A stretch of 64,000 bases of DNA, taken from Flavobacterium johnsoniae (GTDB taxonomy: Bacteria > Bacteroidota > Bacteroidia > Flavobacteriales > Flavobacteriaceae). Below are positions 8,292 through 17,041 of this stretch, piece after piece (within the stretch, counting starts at the first letter, position 1; each line of letters opens with the position of its first letter). Below the pieces are notes generated by a model. It was not told where the DNA came from. It ran no database searches and saw nothing but the letters and a program-made list of their open reading frames with translations. The stretch covers positions 124,001 to 188,000 of the forward strand of contig NZ_MLFK01000010.1 in assembly GCF_001879205.1 (NCBI RefSeq), read 5' to 3'. The position numbers and the translations under genes are program-made.

Positions 8292-9893
8292 TTATTCCTC
8301 ATACATCTCCATCCATAATCTAGTTTCTTCCAGATCGAGTTCTTTTTCTATTTTACGGAAAATTTCTTCATTCACAGAACCTTTTTTGTGCATACTTTCG
8401 AGTTTAGCACGTTCTACATTTAAAAGATCTATTTGAATTTTGGTAAAATCATTAAAAATTTCATTCCCTAATAACTTTCCGTTTCCAAAAAAATTAGCCG
8501 GAAGTTCTGTTTTTTGTAAACGATTAAACTTTACTTCATATTTACTTTTAATGTTATGCAGTAATTCATCATCCAGTAATGAAAAGTTATCTTCGATATG
8601 CGTTATGGTTTCTGAAACGATTTTATTTCGAACATCATACTCTTCAGCTAAAATAGAATAACGTTCGATTTTCAGTTTTTTAATTATCCACGGAAGTGTA
8701 AGCCCCTGAATAACTAAAGTAGAAAGTATAACGCAAAAAACCAGATAAATGATAAGATTTCTAAGCGGAAATTCTTCGGTTTTATTAAGCATAAGCGGTA
8801 ATGCCAAAGCTGCGGCCATAGAAACTACACCCCGCATACCCGACCAGCCAAAGATGATCATATTGCGATAATCAAATTCTTCTTTTAAGCGAATGTTTTT
8901 ACTGATTATTCTTGGCAGTACTGCAGCAGGAATAACCCATAGAAAACGCACTGCAATTACCACAATACTAATTACAGCTCCCCAGATAAACAAAGATGTT
9001 CCGGAATAATTGCTGATTCCTTCTATGATTTGTCTCAGTTGCAATCCGATTAAAATAAAGATCAAACCATTTAAAATATTCGTTAAAACACTCCAGATTG
9101 TTCCGGTCATAATACGGCTTTCATGAGTAAAAATAGTTCCTGATCGTGCTGATAAATACAATCCGGTTGCTACAACAGCCAAAACTCCTGAGCCTTCAAA
9201 ATGTTCTGCCAATAAATAAGATGAAAATGGAGTCAGTAATGTCAGCGTTACTTCTATAATATCATCACACACGAATCTTTTATGAATATAGCTCATGACA
9301 AAACCTACTCCCAAACCAATCGCGATCCCTAATGTCGACATTAAAACAAAGTTTAATCCGGCCTGCCATAAAATAAAATTTCCGGCTGTAATGGCTGTTA
9401 AAGCATATTTATAAGCCACAAGACCACTGGCATCATTAACGAGACTCTCGCCTTCCAGAATGGCGATTAATCTTGGGTGCAGCCCCAGACCTTTTGTTAT
9501 GGAAGTTGCCGAAACCGCATCTGGTGGAGAAACAATAGCACCCAGCAGAAAGGCTAACGGCCAGGAAATATCATCTATAAGCATATGTGCTGCAATTGCA
9601 ACCGCGGTTGTGGTAAAGAAAACCAAACCAACTGCCGCCAAAGTAATAGGCCTGATAGTCTGCTTGAAATCAGACCAGCTGGTGTACCAGGCCGCATGGT
9701 ATAAAAGAGGGGGTAAAAAAACAATAAATACTACTTCAGGACTCAGCGCAATAACCGGGAGACCAGGGACAACGCTAATAATTACACCGCAGAGAACTAA
9801 AACTATTGGAATTGGAAAATTATATCTTTTGCTTACTAAACTAAGAAAAGCTACGCCAAAAAGTAACATTATAATTACTGTAATATTCTCCAT
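8292..9893 (-). CDS. Na+/H+ antiporter, CPA1 family
   Basis: Inner-membrane monovalent cation/proton antiporter of 533 residues. About 12 membrane segments occupy residues 1-410. The core motif GESLVNDASGL, with the Asn-Asp pair of CPA1 exchangers, sits after SPPDAVSATSI. FLPPLLYHAAW and WSGMRGVVSMAAALALPL are also typical. A cytoplasmic tail of about 120 charged residues follows. It resembles the bacterial NhaP/YjcE type that controls pH and Na+ or K+. It is transcribed away from ribB, with a shared 176-base upstream region that holds an Fnr-like site closer to ribB. Confidence 0.92.
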   Translation of the reverse strand: MENITVIIMLLFGVAFLSLVSKRYNFPIPIVLVLCGVIISVVPGLPVIALSPEVVFIVFLPPLLYHAAWYTSWSDFKQTIRPITLAAVGLVFFTTTAVAIAAHMLIDDISWPLAFLLGAIVSPPDAVSATSITKGLGLHPRLIAILEGESLVNDASGLVAYKYALTAITAGNFILWQAGLNFVLMSTLGIAIGLGVGFVMSYIHKRFVCDDIIEVTLTLLTPFSSYLLAEHFEGSGVLAVVATGLYLSARSGTIFTHESRIMTGTIWSVLTNILNGLIFILIGLQLRQIIEGISNYSGTSLFIWGAVISIVVIAVRFLWVIPAAVLPRIISKNIRLKEEFDYRNMIIFGWSGMRGVVSMAAALALPLMLNKTEEFPLRNLIIYLVFCVILSTLVIQGLTLPWIIKKLKIERYSILAEEYDVRNKIVSETITHIEDNFSLLDDELLHNIKSKYEVKFNRLQKTELPANFFGNGKLLGNEIFNDFTKIQIDLLNVERAKLESMHKKGSVNEEIFRKIEKELDLEETRLWMEMYEE

Positions 9894-9997
9894 TTACTGC
9901 CGGTATTTATTTAATTGGGATGATAATTTGTGAGTGCTAAATTAAGATATTATGATAATTAAATGAGAATATCACTAAAAAAAGAATACTCGATTTA

Positions 9998-10011
9998 TTG
10001 ACTTATATCAA
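9998..10011. promoter_or_regulatory. Fnr/Crp-like binding site upstream of ribB
   Basis: TTGACTTATATCAA matches the Fnr-type dyad TTGAT-N4-ATCAA in 9 of 10 fixed positions. It lies 59 bases upstream of ribB. The second gene of that unit is itself a Crp/Fnr-family regulator, so autoregulation is a reasonable inference. No FMN riboswitch is visible in front of ribB. Confidence 0.4.
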
Positions 10012-10069
10012 ACTTTTTCATCCTGGACAAGTTTAGATTTGTTTCAAATTTATTTATAAAAACAGCAAA

Positions 10070-10732
10070 ATGATAAGTACAGAATTAAGTCCGTTAATGC
10101 AGTTTGGAGTTACAAGCCAGGAGCGTGTTGAAAATGCCTTAGAACAGCTAAAAAACGGAAAAGGAATAATAGTAACCGATGACGAAGACCGCGAAAATGA
10201 AGGGGATCTTATTTTTTCTGCGCAGTCTATGAATGTTGCCGATATGGCCTTAATGATTCGGGAATGCAGCGGTATTGTCTGTCTTTGTCTTTCTAACGAA
10301 AAAGCAGATCAGCTTGATCTTCCCTATATGGTAAAAGAAAATACAAGCAGTTTTCAAACTCCTTTTACTATTACCATTGAAGCCAAAAAAGGCGTAACCA
10401 CCGGAGTTTCTGCCGCTGACAGAATAGCTACGATTAAAACCGCCATTGCACAAAATGCAAAACCCGAAGATTTAGCCAGACCCGGACATATTTTTCCGCT
10501 TCGTTCCCGAGACAACGGCGTTCTCGAAAGAAACGGCCACACTGAAGGAAGTGTCGATTTAATGAAATTAGCAGGTTTACAACCCGAAGCTGTTCTCTGC
10601 GAATTGATGAACGAAGACGGAAGTATGGCTAAACTGGACAAAATCATTAGCTTTGCACAACAGCATGATTTAGTAGTTTTATCTATCGAAGATATTGTCT
10701 GCTACCGTAAATTCGTGCGAGATTATAACTAA
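10070..10732 (+). CDS. ribB: 3,4-dihydroxy-2-butanone-4-phosphate synthase
   Basis: Cytoplasmic enzyme of riboflavin synthesis that turns ribulose 5-phosphate into dihydroxybutanone phosphate and formate. The active-site acidic loop [15 protein letters not shown], the substrate loop [12 protein letters not shown], and [20 protein letters not shown] with GHTEGSVDL are all intact. The protein is monofunctional at 220 residues and lacks the GTP cyclohydrolase II half of RibBA. It overlaps closely with the Crp/Fnr gene (3 bases between stop and next start). Riboflavin supply could serve the flavin-rich iron/redox locus further right, but that link is only inference. Confidence 0.93.
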   Translation: MISTELSPLMQFGVTSQERVENALEQLKNGKGIIVTDDEDRENEGDLIFSAQSMNVADMALMIRECSGIVCLCLSNEKADQLDLPYMVKENTSSFQTPFTITIEAKKGVTTGVSAADRIATIKTAIAQNAKPEDLARPGHIFPLRSRDNGVLERNGHTEGSVDLMKLAGLQPEAVLCELMNEDGSMAKLDKIISFAQQHDLVVLSIEDIVCYRKFVRDYN

Positions 10733-10735
10733 AGA

Positions 10736-11308
10736 ATGATATACGAACAGCTTGGTAATTACATCAAAAAAAGTATTGAAGTTTCTGATGAAGATTTAAA
10801 AACAATTCTCTCCTACTTTAAGCCTTTAAAGAAAAACAAAAACGATATTTTACTGTCGCAGGGTGAAACCAGCCAGCAGACTTTTTTTGTTGGAAAAGGA
10901 TGTGTACGAATCTTTTTTATCAATGAAGAAGGAAAAGATGCAACTCGTTATATTGCTTTTGAAAATCAGTTTGCCACAGCTTTAGTCAGTTTTATTACTA
11001 AAATGCCTTCTGTAGAAAATATTCAGGTAATCGAAAAATCTGAATTGCTGGCCATTACACATGAAGACTTTAAACATTTGATGCGACTAATCCCGCAATG
11101 GCGTGAATTTTACAGCAATTATTTGGAAAAAGCGTATGTAAACAATGCCAATAGGCTGATGTCGTTTACCACTATGGATGCTCTGGAAAGATACAATCAG
11201 CTTTTGAAAATTAATCCAACGATTGTAAAACGGCTGCCAAATAAAATTGTGGCGTCGTACATTAATATTTCTCAGGAAACGTTGAGCAGGTTAAAATCTA
11301 AAGTTTGA
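10736..11308 (+). CDS. Crp/Fnr-family transcription regulator
   Basis: 190-residue cytoplasmic regulator with a cyclic-nucleotide-binding-like beta-barrel (about residues 25-120; LLSQGETSQQTFFVGKGCVR) and a C-terminal helix-turn-helix (RLPNKIVASYINISQETLSR). There is no N-terminal cysteine cluster, so it is not a classical iron-sulfur Fnr. Many Bacteroidota Crp/Fnr proteins have this short form and act locally. It follows ribB with a 3-base gap and shares its promoter, which has an Fnr-like site at 9998-10011. The effector is unknown. Confidence 0.85.
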   Translation: MIYEQLGNYIKKSIEVSDEDLKTILSYFKPLKKNKNDILLSQGETSQQTFFVGKGCVRIFFINEEGKDATRYIAFENQFATALVSFITKMPSVENIQVIEKSELLAITHEDFKHLMRLIPQWREFYSNYLEKAYVNNANRLMSFTTMDALERYNQLLKINPTIVKRLPNKIVASYINISQETLSRLKSKV

Positions 11309-11412
11309 TTTTTTAAGACCAAGAAATAGCTATCGGGATTATGTGTGTAGAAACTAGTTTCTTTTTTTGTTTTCTTTTCATTTCGCTAAAAACTATATTT
11401 CTATGTGTTTAA

Positions 11413-11434
11413 TTTTCACGCAGATTTAGCAGAT
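11413..11434. repeat. Single arm of the GCAGATTTAGCAGAT word family
   Basis: CACGCAGATTTAGCAGAT after a run of T is identical to one arm of the inverted repeat at 34987-35060 and closely matches arms at 51671-51700 and 62067-62083. Here it stands without a full partner, in the 234-base spacer between the Crp/Fnr gene and nrdA. Confidence 0.5.
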
Positions 11435-11501
11435 TTTTTCTCATCTTTTAAATCCTGTGAAGATTTTTTACTGCTTATTGTAATGTAAACTTAAGAATAC
11501 T

Positions 11502-11538
11502 AAAAAAACCGAATCTAAATTTAGATTCGGCCTTTTTA
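11502..11538. terminator. Bidirectional terminator between the crp-like gene and nrdA
   Basis: CCGAATCTAAA (11509-11519) joins TTTAGATTCGG (11520-11530) in a perfect 22-base palindrome. It has seven A on the left and CCTTTTTATTTTTT on the right, so it works in both directions. It ends five bases from the T-rich end preceding the nrdA stop. Confidence 0.85.
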
Positions 11539-11542
11539 TTTT

Positions 11543-13240
11543 TTATGATTCGCAGCTGCTGCAAGTAACTAAACTTGTTACCAATTCTTTAGAAACACTT
11601 TGGCTTCTTTGGTAATACAAGCTTTTTACGCCCAATTGCCAGGCTTCGATCATTAAACGGTTTACCTCCTTAATTGGCAGTTCTGCCGGAATATTAAGGT
11701 TCAGACTTTGTCCCTGATCTACAAATTTCTGGCGGATCGCTGCCTGCTGTACAATTTCAAGCTGACTGATTTCTTTAAAGGTTTTAAAAACATCTTTTTC
11801 AGTCTGCGAAAGCTGCGACATGTGCTGTACACTTCCTCCGTTCAGCATAATTTCTCTCCAGACTTCTTCGTTATCAAGACCTTTTTTTTCTAATAATGCT
11901 TTTAGGTATTTATTTTTACGCATAAAATTACCTTTACTTAAACCCGCTTTATAGTAATTACTGCTAAAAGGCTCGATTCCCGGAGAAGTTTGTCCTAAAA
12001 TTGCCGACGATGAAGTTGTTGGAGCAATTGCCATTGTTGTGGTATTGCGTTTTCCGTATCCTTTCAGCAATTCTGGTTCGCCATAAATTCTGGCCAGTTC
12101 CTGAGTTGCTTTATCAGCTTTATCACTTATATGTTTGAAAATTTCTGTTGTTTTCATTTTAGCTTCCATTCCTTCAAACGGAATCATATTTTTCTGCAGA
12201 TAAGAATGCCATCCTAAAACACCTAAACCTAATGCACGGTGTCTTTTAGCAAATTTATTGGCTGCCGAAAGATAATAGTTGCCTTCTGTTTTTTCGATGA
12301 ATTCCTGCAATACAGCATCCAGGAAAAAGATCGCTAATTTAACTGCTTCTGTATCTTTCCATTCTTCATAAAGCTCCAAATTCATTGATGATAAACAGCA
12401 AATAAACGATTCGTCCTGACTCGACGGAAGCATAATTTCACTGCACAAATTACTTGCATTAATACGCAGGTTTTTATCTTTATAAACTTGCGGTTTGCTT
12501 TTATTCACATTATCGCTGAAGAAAATATAAGGAAGTCCTTTCTGCTGACGGCTTTCTAAAACTTTGGCCCAAATTTGTCTTTTGTCGGCATCTCCGTCAA
12601 TCATTTCCTGCATCCAATAATCTGGAACACAAATTCCGGTAAATAAATTCTGAATTGGATTACCAATGCTTTTAATTTTAAGGAATTCCTCAATATCCGG
12701 ATGGTCAATATCCAAATAAGCGGCAAATGCACCGCGACGCACACCACCCTGCGAAATCGTATCCATAGCCGTATCAAATAGTTTCATAAAACTTACGGCT
12801 CCGCTGCTTTTTCCGTTATCGGTTACGGCACTTCCGCGCTCACGTAATTCCCCAAAATAGCCAGATGTTCCACCGCCTATTTTAGTCTGCATAATTACTT
12901 CGCCCAATTTATGTGTAATTCCTTCAATTTTATCCGGAACGTGTACGTTGAAACAAGAAATTGGCAAACCTCTTTCGGTTCCCATATTGGCCCAAACCGG
13001 CGAACTGATACTCATCCAGCCGCGTTCGATCATTTCTACAAAAGATTCTTTTAATTCCGGTTTGTATAATCTTTTTGCTGCAGCGGTACATATTCTGTCA
13101 ATTGCCCCTTCTACAGTTTCACCTTTTAAAAGATAACCGCGATTTAAAATTTGTTCACTTTCAGAGTTCTTCCACCACATTTTGGTCCCTGTTTCATTTT
13201 GCGGAAGACTATTTACTTCATTTGTATCTATTGTATTCAT
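11543..13240 (-). CDS. nrdA: Class I ribonucleoside-diphosphate reductase alpha subunit
   Basis: Aerobic class I catalytic subunit that reduces ribonucleoside diphosphates. Redox and radical residues are visible: Cys96 (LPISCFNV), the Asn264-Cys266-Glu268 triad in NLCSEIMLP, the second redox cysteine at 281-282 in FICCLSSMN, the paired tyrosines in KSLYYQRS, and the C-terminal CSSC thiols. The 565-residue chain begins about 20 residues before the reductase fold and has no ATP-cone, so it lacks the usual dATP overall-activity switch. It follows nrdB by 11 bases in one minus-strand operon. The size and the partner match the F. johnsoniae class Id enzyme. Confidence 0.95.
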   Translation of the reverse strand: MNTIDTNEVNSLPQNETGTKMWWKNSESEQILNRGYLLKGETVEGAIDRICTAAAKRLYKPELKESFVEMIERGWMSISSPVWANMGTERGLPISCFNVHVPDKIEGITHKLGEVIMQTKIGGGTSGYFGELRERGSAVTDNGKSSGAVSFMKLFDTAMDTISQGGVRRGAFAAYLDIDHPDIEEFLKIKSIGNPIQNLFTGICVPDYWMQEMIDGDADKRQIWAKVLESRQQKGLPYIFFSDNVNKSKPQVYKDKNLRINASNLCSEIMLPSSQDESFICCLSSMNLELYEEWKDTEAVKLAIFFLDAVLQEFIEKTEGNYYLSAANKFAKRHRALGLGVLGWHSYLQKNMIPFEGMEAKMKTTEIFKHISDKADKATQELARIYGEPELLKGYGKRNTTTMAIAPTTSSSAILGQTSPGIEPFSSNYYKAGLSKGNFMRKNKYLKALLEKKGLDNEEVWREIMLNGGSVQHMSQLSQTEKDVFKTFKEISQLEIVQQAAIRQKFVDQGQSLNLNIPAELPIKEVNRLMIEAWQLGVKSLYYQRSQSVSKELVTSLVTCSSCES

Positions 13241-13251
13241 ATTATTGTCTT

Positions 13252-14226
13252 TTAGAAAAGGTCGTTTGCTGTGATGCTTTTATCATGTTTTGTATATTCT
13301 ACAGGACGTTTTGCAAAGAAATCGTCTAAACTGTTAGCAAAAACTTCTTCTTCAAACCAGGCCAGTGCTTTATAATCTTCGACTTTTACATCAAATATGG
13401 TTGGAATATTAATTTGTTTCAGGCTCTCGTCAATTCTAAATTTCATAAAGTTCACTAAATCACCTTTTTTAATACTTTCAATTTCACCTTCTTCAAATAT
13501 CCAGTCTAATATGTCTGATTCCACTTCGATAGAACTCTTAACCGTTTCTCTAACAAGCGTTAATGTTTCTTCATCAAAATAATCCGGGAATTCTTCTCTG
13601 ATTTTATTGATGATGTAAATACCGCCGTTAGCGTGAATCTGTTCGTCGATTGATGTCCAGGCAATAATGTTGCTCACATTTTTCATGTAACCTTTAAATC
13701 GGGTAAACGAAAGCAAAATGGCAAACTGGCTGAAAAGTGACACATTCTCGATTAGAATACTAAATAAAATAAGCGAAACCATATATTTACGGTTATCCTG
13801 AGAACGCGTATCTTTTAAAACCTCCGAAAGATATTCGACACGTTTACGGATCACCGGAACGTCAAGAAGTTTTTCAAATTCATCATTATAGCCCAACACT
13901 TCAAGAAGACGTGAATAGGCCTCAGAGTGCCTGAATTCGCACTCTGCAAAAGTACTTCCCAACCCATTAAACTCAGGTTTCGGAAAGTGTTCGTAGATAT
14001 TTCCCCAAAAGCTTTTTACAGCTACCTCTATTTGTGCAATTGCTAGTAAACTATTCTTAACTGCTGTTTTTTCAGCCAAAGTTAAATGAGCATGAAAATC
14101 CTGAGTATCAGCAGTGAAATCGACTTCTGTATGAACCCAATACGCTTTATTTATCGCTTCTGTAAATTGTAAAACCTCCGGGTATTCAAAAGGTTTATAA
14201 TTGACTCTCTTATCAAATATAGACAT
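13252..14226 (-). CDS. nrdB: Class I ribonucleotide reductase beta (radical) subunit
   Basis: Ferritin-like helical subunit that carries the dimetal cofactor and tyrosyl radical. Metal ligands can be placed at Glu67, Glu97, His100, Glu159, Glu194 and His197, with the radical Tyr104 in ECEFRHSEAYSRLLE. The first ligand is Glu rather than Asp, and Tyr104 has the number reported for the F. johnsoniae dimanganese, superoxide-activated class Id protein, so I infer the same cofactor. At 324 residues it has no N-terminal ATP-cone, unlike some other Bacteroidota NrdB proteins. First gene of the nrdBA operon. Confidence 0.95.
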   Translation of the reverse strand: MSIFDKRVNYKPFEYPEVLQFTEAINKAYWVHTEVDFTADTQDFHAHLTLAEKTAVKNSLLAIAQIEVAVKSFWGNIYEHFPKPEFNGLGSTFAECEFRHSEAYSRLLEVLGYNDEFEKLLDVPVIRKRVEYLSEVLKDTRSQDNRKYMVSLILFSILIENVSLFSQFAILLSFTRFKGYMKNVSNIIAWTSIDEQIHANGGIYIINKIREEFPDYFDEETLTLVRETVKSSIEVESDILDWIFEEGEIESIKKGDLVNFMKFRIDESLKQINIPTIFDVKVEDYKALAWFEEEVFANSLDDFFAKRPVEYTKHDKSITANDLF

Positions 14227-14307
14227 ATATATAGTATTTAATGGTGACTAATTTAGAATAGAAAAGAAACAGGATTTGGGGTTGGGAACTGCGTTTTTCT
14301 ATATTTA

Positions 14308-14315
14308 CAAAATTA
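14308..14315 (-). promoter_or_regulatory. Candidate -7 box of the nrdBA promoter
   Basis: On the minus strand this reads TAATTTTG, a match to the Bacteroidota -7 consensus TAnnTTTG, about 80 bases before the nrdB start. No clear TTG -33 element is seen at the ideal spacing, so the call is tentative. Confidence 0.35.
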
Positions 14316-14364
14316 ACCCACGAATCTTCTTTTGACTAGAGTTTGATGTTAAAAATCCGAGCAA

Positions 14365-14532
14365 TTATCAACAGTGAAAAGTGAGATCGAAAACCATCAA
14401 AAAAACATTTTATCAACAGGCTCATAATTTTTCGTACTTGCCCAATTATCAGTTATTTATACTAAATCTAAATAGAGTTGTCAACAAAAAAAATGAAAAT
14501 ATTGCTCCGAATAAAAAAACAGTTATCAACAG
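14365..14532 (+). repeat. Four TTATCAACAG-like elements upstream of nrdB
   Basis: Three exact TTATCAACAG copies start at 14365, 14410 and 14523, and TTGTCAACAA starts at 14478. All point the same way and the spacings are 45, 68 and 45 bases. TTATCAACA differs by one base from the DnaA box TTATCCACA. The cluster lies 50-225 bases upstream of the candidate nrdBA -7 box. DnaA control of nrdAB is known in E. coli. Whether this is a DnaA site set or a binding site for another regulator is inference. Confidence 0.5.
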
Positions 14533-14849
14533 ACAAGTTTTAAATTTTGCTGTTTTTTGCCAAAATTTGGGTTAATTTCAAAGATCATTTTCGTCTCAAA
14601 AACCTTTTTTCTCTCGTAAGAAAATATGAATCCGAATTTCCAAAATGTTTTAGCTCATAAAAACCTAAAAAGCTAATTTTTAACATTTTAAATCATTATA
14701 CAAGATAAAACATTAAACACTTACTAAACCAAAATTCAAAATGAAAATCTTACAATTTCAGGAAATCGTTATAGTAAACAGATAGATAATTGTAAACCAG
14801 TATATAGATTAAAAAATCATTAGAATTAAACTTTTACAGACAATATAAG

Positions 14850-14879
14850 TTGATATAAAAATATAAATCTTTACATTTG
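14850..14879 (+). promoter_or_regulatory. Promoter of the ankyrin/iron-redox genes
   Basis: TTG at 14850-14852 and TACATTTG at 14872-14879 are separated by 19 bases, an excellent match to the Bacteroidota TTG-N19-TAnnTTTG promoter. The start codon of the ankyrin protein follows 84 bases later. Confidence 0.7.
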
Positions 14880-14963
14880 CCATTATTTTGATTTATTCTA
14901 AATAGACTTTAAATATATCTATACTATTTGAATAGCAAACTCCAATAAACAACATAGTAAAAT

Positions 14964-16454
14964 ATGAAAAAGAATCTTTTTATTTCTTTAGCATTAGCCG
15001 CTACTCTATTTGTAAGCGCACAGCAAAAAAATACGCTTTTAGAACAATCTTTTTGGAAAACTTCTCCTGATGTTGCTCTTGTTAAAGCAGAAATAGCAAA
15101 AGGAAACAATCCGGCCGAAGCCAATGCAAATGCCTTTGATGTTACTACACTGGCAATTAATAATGATGCACCAGCTGCAACTATCAAATTCTTAATAGAC
15201 CAGCCTGGAAATTCAATTACAAAATTAACACACGATAATCGTATCTATTTACACTGGGCTGCTTACAGAGGCAATACTGAATTAGTAGAATATCTAATTT
15301 CAAAAGGCTCTGACGTAAATTTTGAAGACAGCCATGGTACTACTCCCGTTGATTTTGCAGCAGCAAACGGACAATCAAACCCAGCTTTGTATGATGCTTT
15401 TTTTAAAGCCGGAATTGATCCGAAGAAAAAATATGCAAACGGTGCGAACTTACTTCTTTTAGCTATTGCTTCTGATAAAGATTTAAAAGCGGCCGATTAT
15501 TTTGCCACAAAAGGAATGTCACTTAAAGATGTAGATAACGACGGAAATACTGCTTTTACATACGCTGCACGATCTGGAAATATTGCACTTTTAAAGAAAC
15601 TTTTAGAAAAAGGAATAAAACCAACTGACGGCGCACTTTTTACTGCTGCACAGGGAAGCCGCAGAGAAACCAATACTATAGAAACATATAAATATTTGGT
15701 TGAAGAAGTAAAACTAAAACCAAATGCACAAAACAAAGCTGGACAAAATGTATTGCACTTTTTAGCAGGAAAACCAAATCAGGCTGAAATTGTGAAGTAT
15801 TTTTTAAGTAAAGGTGCTGATGCAAACAAAGCTGATAAAGATGGAAACACGCCTTTAATGATTGCAGCTTCGGCAAGAGATAATGCAGTTTTGGAGATTT
15901 TACTTCCATTATCTAAAAATATCAATGCCCAAAATACAAAGGGAGAATCAGCTTTAACAAATGCTGTGAGATCTGGCACTCCTCAGGCTGTAAGCTTGCT
16001 TTTAAGTAAAGGTGCTGATGTAAACGTAAAAGATAAAGACGGAAATAACCTGGGAGTGTATCTGGTACAATCTTATCGTCCTGCCGGAAGAGAGAAAGAA
16101 GCTGTTGATCCTTTTGATGCCAAAGCAAAATTACTTCAGGAGAAAGGTTTAAATTTAGCCGCTCCACAAAAAGACGGAAACACATTGTATCACTTGGCGA
16201 TTACAAAAAATGACGTTTCGCTTCTTAAAAAAATCACTGATTTAAAAGTTGATATAAATGCAAAAAACAAAGACGGTTTAACAGCTTTGCACAGAGCAGC
16301 AATGACTGCTAAAGATGATTCAATCTTAAAATACCTGATCGATGCAGGCGCTAAAAAAGAGGTTAAAACTGAATTTGACGAAAGTGCTTATGCCTTAGCA
16401 AAAGAAAATGAACTGCTTACAAAAAATAATATATCGGTTGAATTTTTAAAATAA
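14964..16454 (+). CDS. Exported ankyrin-repeat protein
   Basis: 496-residue protein with a signal peptide (KKNLFISLALAATLFVSAQQ) and then a solenoid of about twelve ankyrin repeats across residues 45-490. Recurring units look like DGNTPLMIAAS, GADANKADKDG and NGADVN-type turns; clear examples are LHWAAYRGNTELVEYLISKG and LTALHRAAMTAKDDSILKYL. Ankyrin solenoids bind proteins, and this one would sit in the periplasm. It heads a plus-strand run with a DUF2271 protein 49 bases downstream and the PepSY reductase after that, so it may be an assembly partner for that redox system. The direct function is not known. Confidence 0.85.
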   Translation: MKKNLFISLALAATLFVSAQQKNTLLEQSFWKTSPDVALVKAEIAKGNNPAEANANAFDVTTLAINNDAPAATIKFLIDQPGNSITKLTHDNRIYLHWAAYRGNTELVEYLISKGSDVNFEDSHGTTPVDFAAANGQSNPALYDAFFKAGIDPKKKYANGANLLLLAIASDKDLKAADYFATKGMSLKDVDNDGNTAFTYAARSGNIALLKKLLEKGIKPTDGALFTAAQGSRRETNTIETYKYLVEEVKLKPNAQNKAGQNVLHFLAGKPNQAEIVKYFLSKGADANKADKDGNTPLMIAASARDNAVLEILLPLSKNINAQNTKGESALTNAVRSGTPQAVSLLLSKGADVNVKDKDGNNLGVYLVQSYRPAGREKEAVDPFDAKAKLLQEKGLNLAAPQKDGNTLYHLAITKNDVSLLKKITDLKVDINAKNKDGLTALHRAAMTAKDDSILKYLIDAGAKKEVKTEFDESAYALAKENELLTKNNISVEFLK

Positions 16455-16503
16455 AAATTTAAAAATCAAAAATTTAAAATTTAAAATTCCAATTAAAAAA
16501 TAT

Positions 16504-16986
16504 ATGAAATCTATATTTAAAATTGCACTTACCAGTGCTCTTATCTGTCTTGTTTCCTTTCAGTCAAATGCACAATCGAGCAAATACAAATGTATGCTGC
16601 AAATGAATAATTATATGGGAGAAGGTGCTTACATCGTAGTTTCGCTTATAAACCCAACAGGCGCATACGAAAAAACGCTTTATGTAATGGGCGATGATAA
16701 AAAATGGTACAAATCATTAAAGGAATGGAACAAATTTCAGACTCAAAAAACAGAAGATATCAGCGCTAAAACAGGAGCTTCTGTTACAGGAGGCGACCGC
16801 AGCGTAACAACCATAGAAATTGAAAATTCTAAAATAAACAAAGGTTATAAATTACGTTTCGAATCTGCAGTTGAGGATCAAAAATATTACGTGAGCGATC
16901 TTGAAATTCCGCTTACAACTGAAGGTCTTGCTGATAAAACAGATGGAAAAGGTTACATTAAATATGTAAGACTGAATAAAATATAA
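16504..16986 (+). CDS. DUF2271 periplasmic protein, probable flavinylation substrate
   Basis: 160-residue exported protein (signal peptide ending FQSNAQ) of the DUF2271 family. This family is often encoded with PepSY membrane proteins and ApbE, as here. Residues 90-95 read TGASVT, close to the [ST]GA[ST]-x-[TS] sequence to which ApbE links FMN, with Asp85 shortly before it; Ser93 would be the acceptor. The mature protein is small and beta-rich. I infer a periplasmic electron carrier that takes electrons from the PepSY-flavodoxin-reductase encoded next. A terminator-like hairpin follows. Confidence 0.75.
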   Translation: MKSIFKIALTSALICLVSFQSNAQSSKYKCMLQMNNYMGEGAYIVVSLINPTGAYEKTLYVMGDDKKWYKSLKEWNKFQTQKTEDISAKTGASVTGGDRSVTTIEIENSKINKGYKLRFESAVEDQKYYVSDLEIPLTTEGLADKTDGKGYIKYVRLNKI

Positions 16987-17041
16987 TCTTATATTAACCT
17001 ACATAAGCATGAATTATTTTTCTGCTTAAACTTAAAATCCG

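Larger units (their letters stand above)
14227..14963. other. 737-base intergenic region, divergent nrdBA / ankyrin gene
   Basis: No convincing gene lies here; a 64-codon open frame at 14381-14575 has no family features and overlaps the repeat cluster. The region holds the nrdBA -7 box, the four TTATCAACAG elements, and the promoter of the ankyrin gene. The part between about 14580 and 14845 is very AT-rich and I see nothing else in it. Confidence 0.6.

Noticed and set aside
9894-10069. Search for an FMN riboswitch before ribB.
   Set aside because: None of the conserved RFN-element blocks are visible.
14381-14575. 64-codon open frame upstream of the ankyrin gene.
   Set aside because: Composition is AT-driven, no domain or signal, and it overlaps the four regulatory-type repeats.
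14227-14963. Idea that the DnaA-box-like cluster is the chromosome origin.
   Set aside because: No dnaA, dnaN or AT-rich 13-mer array nearby; the location directly upstream of nrdB favours gene control.
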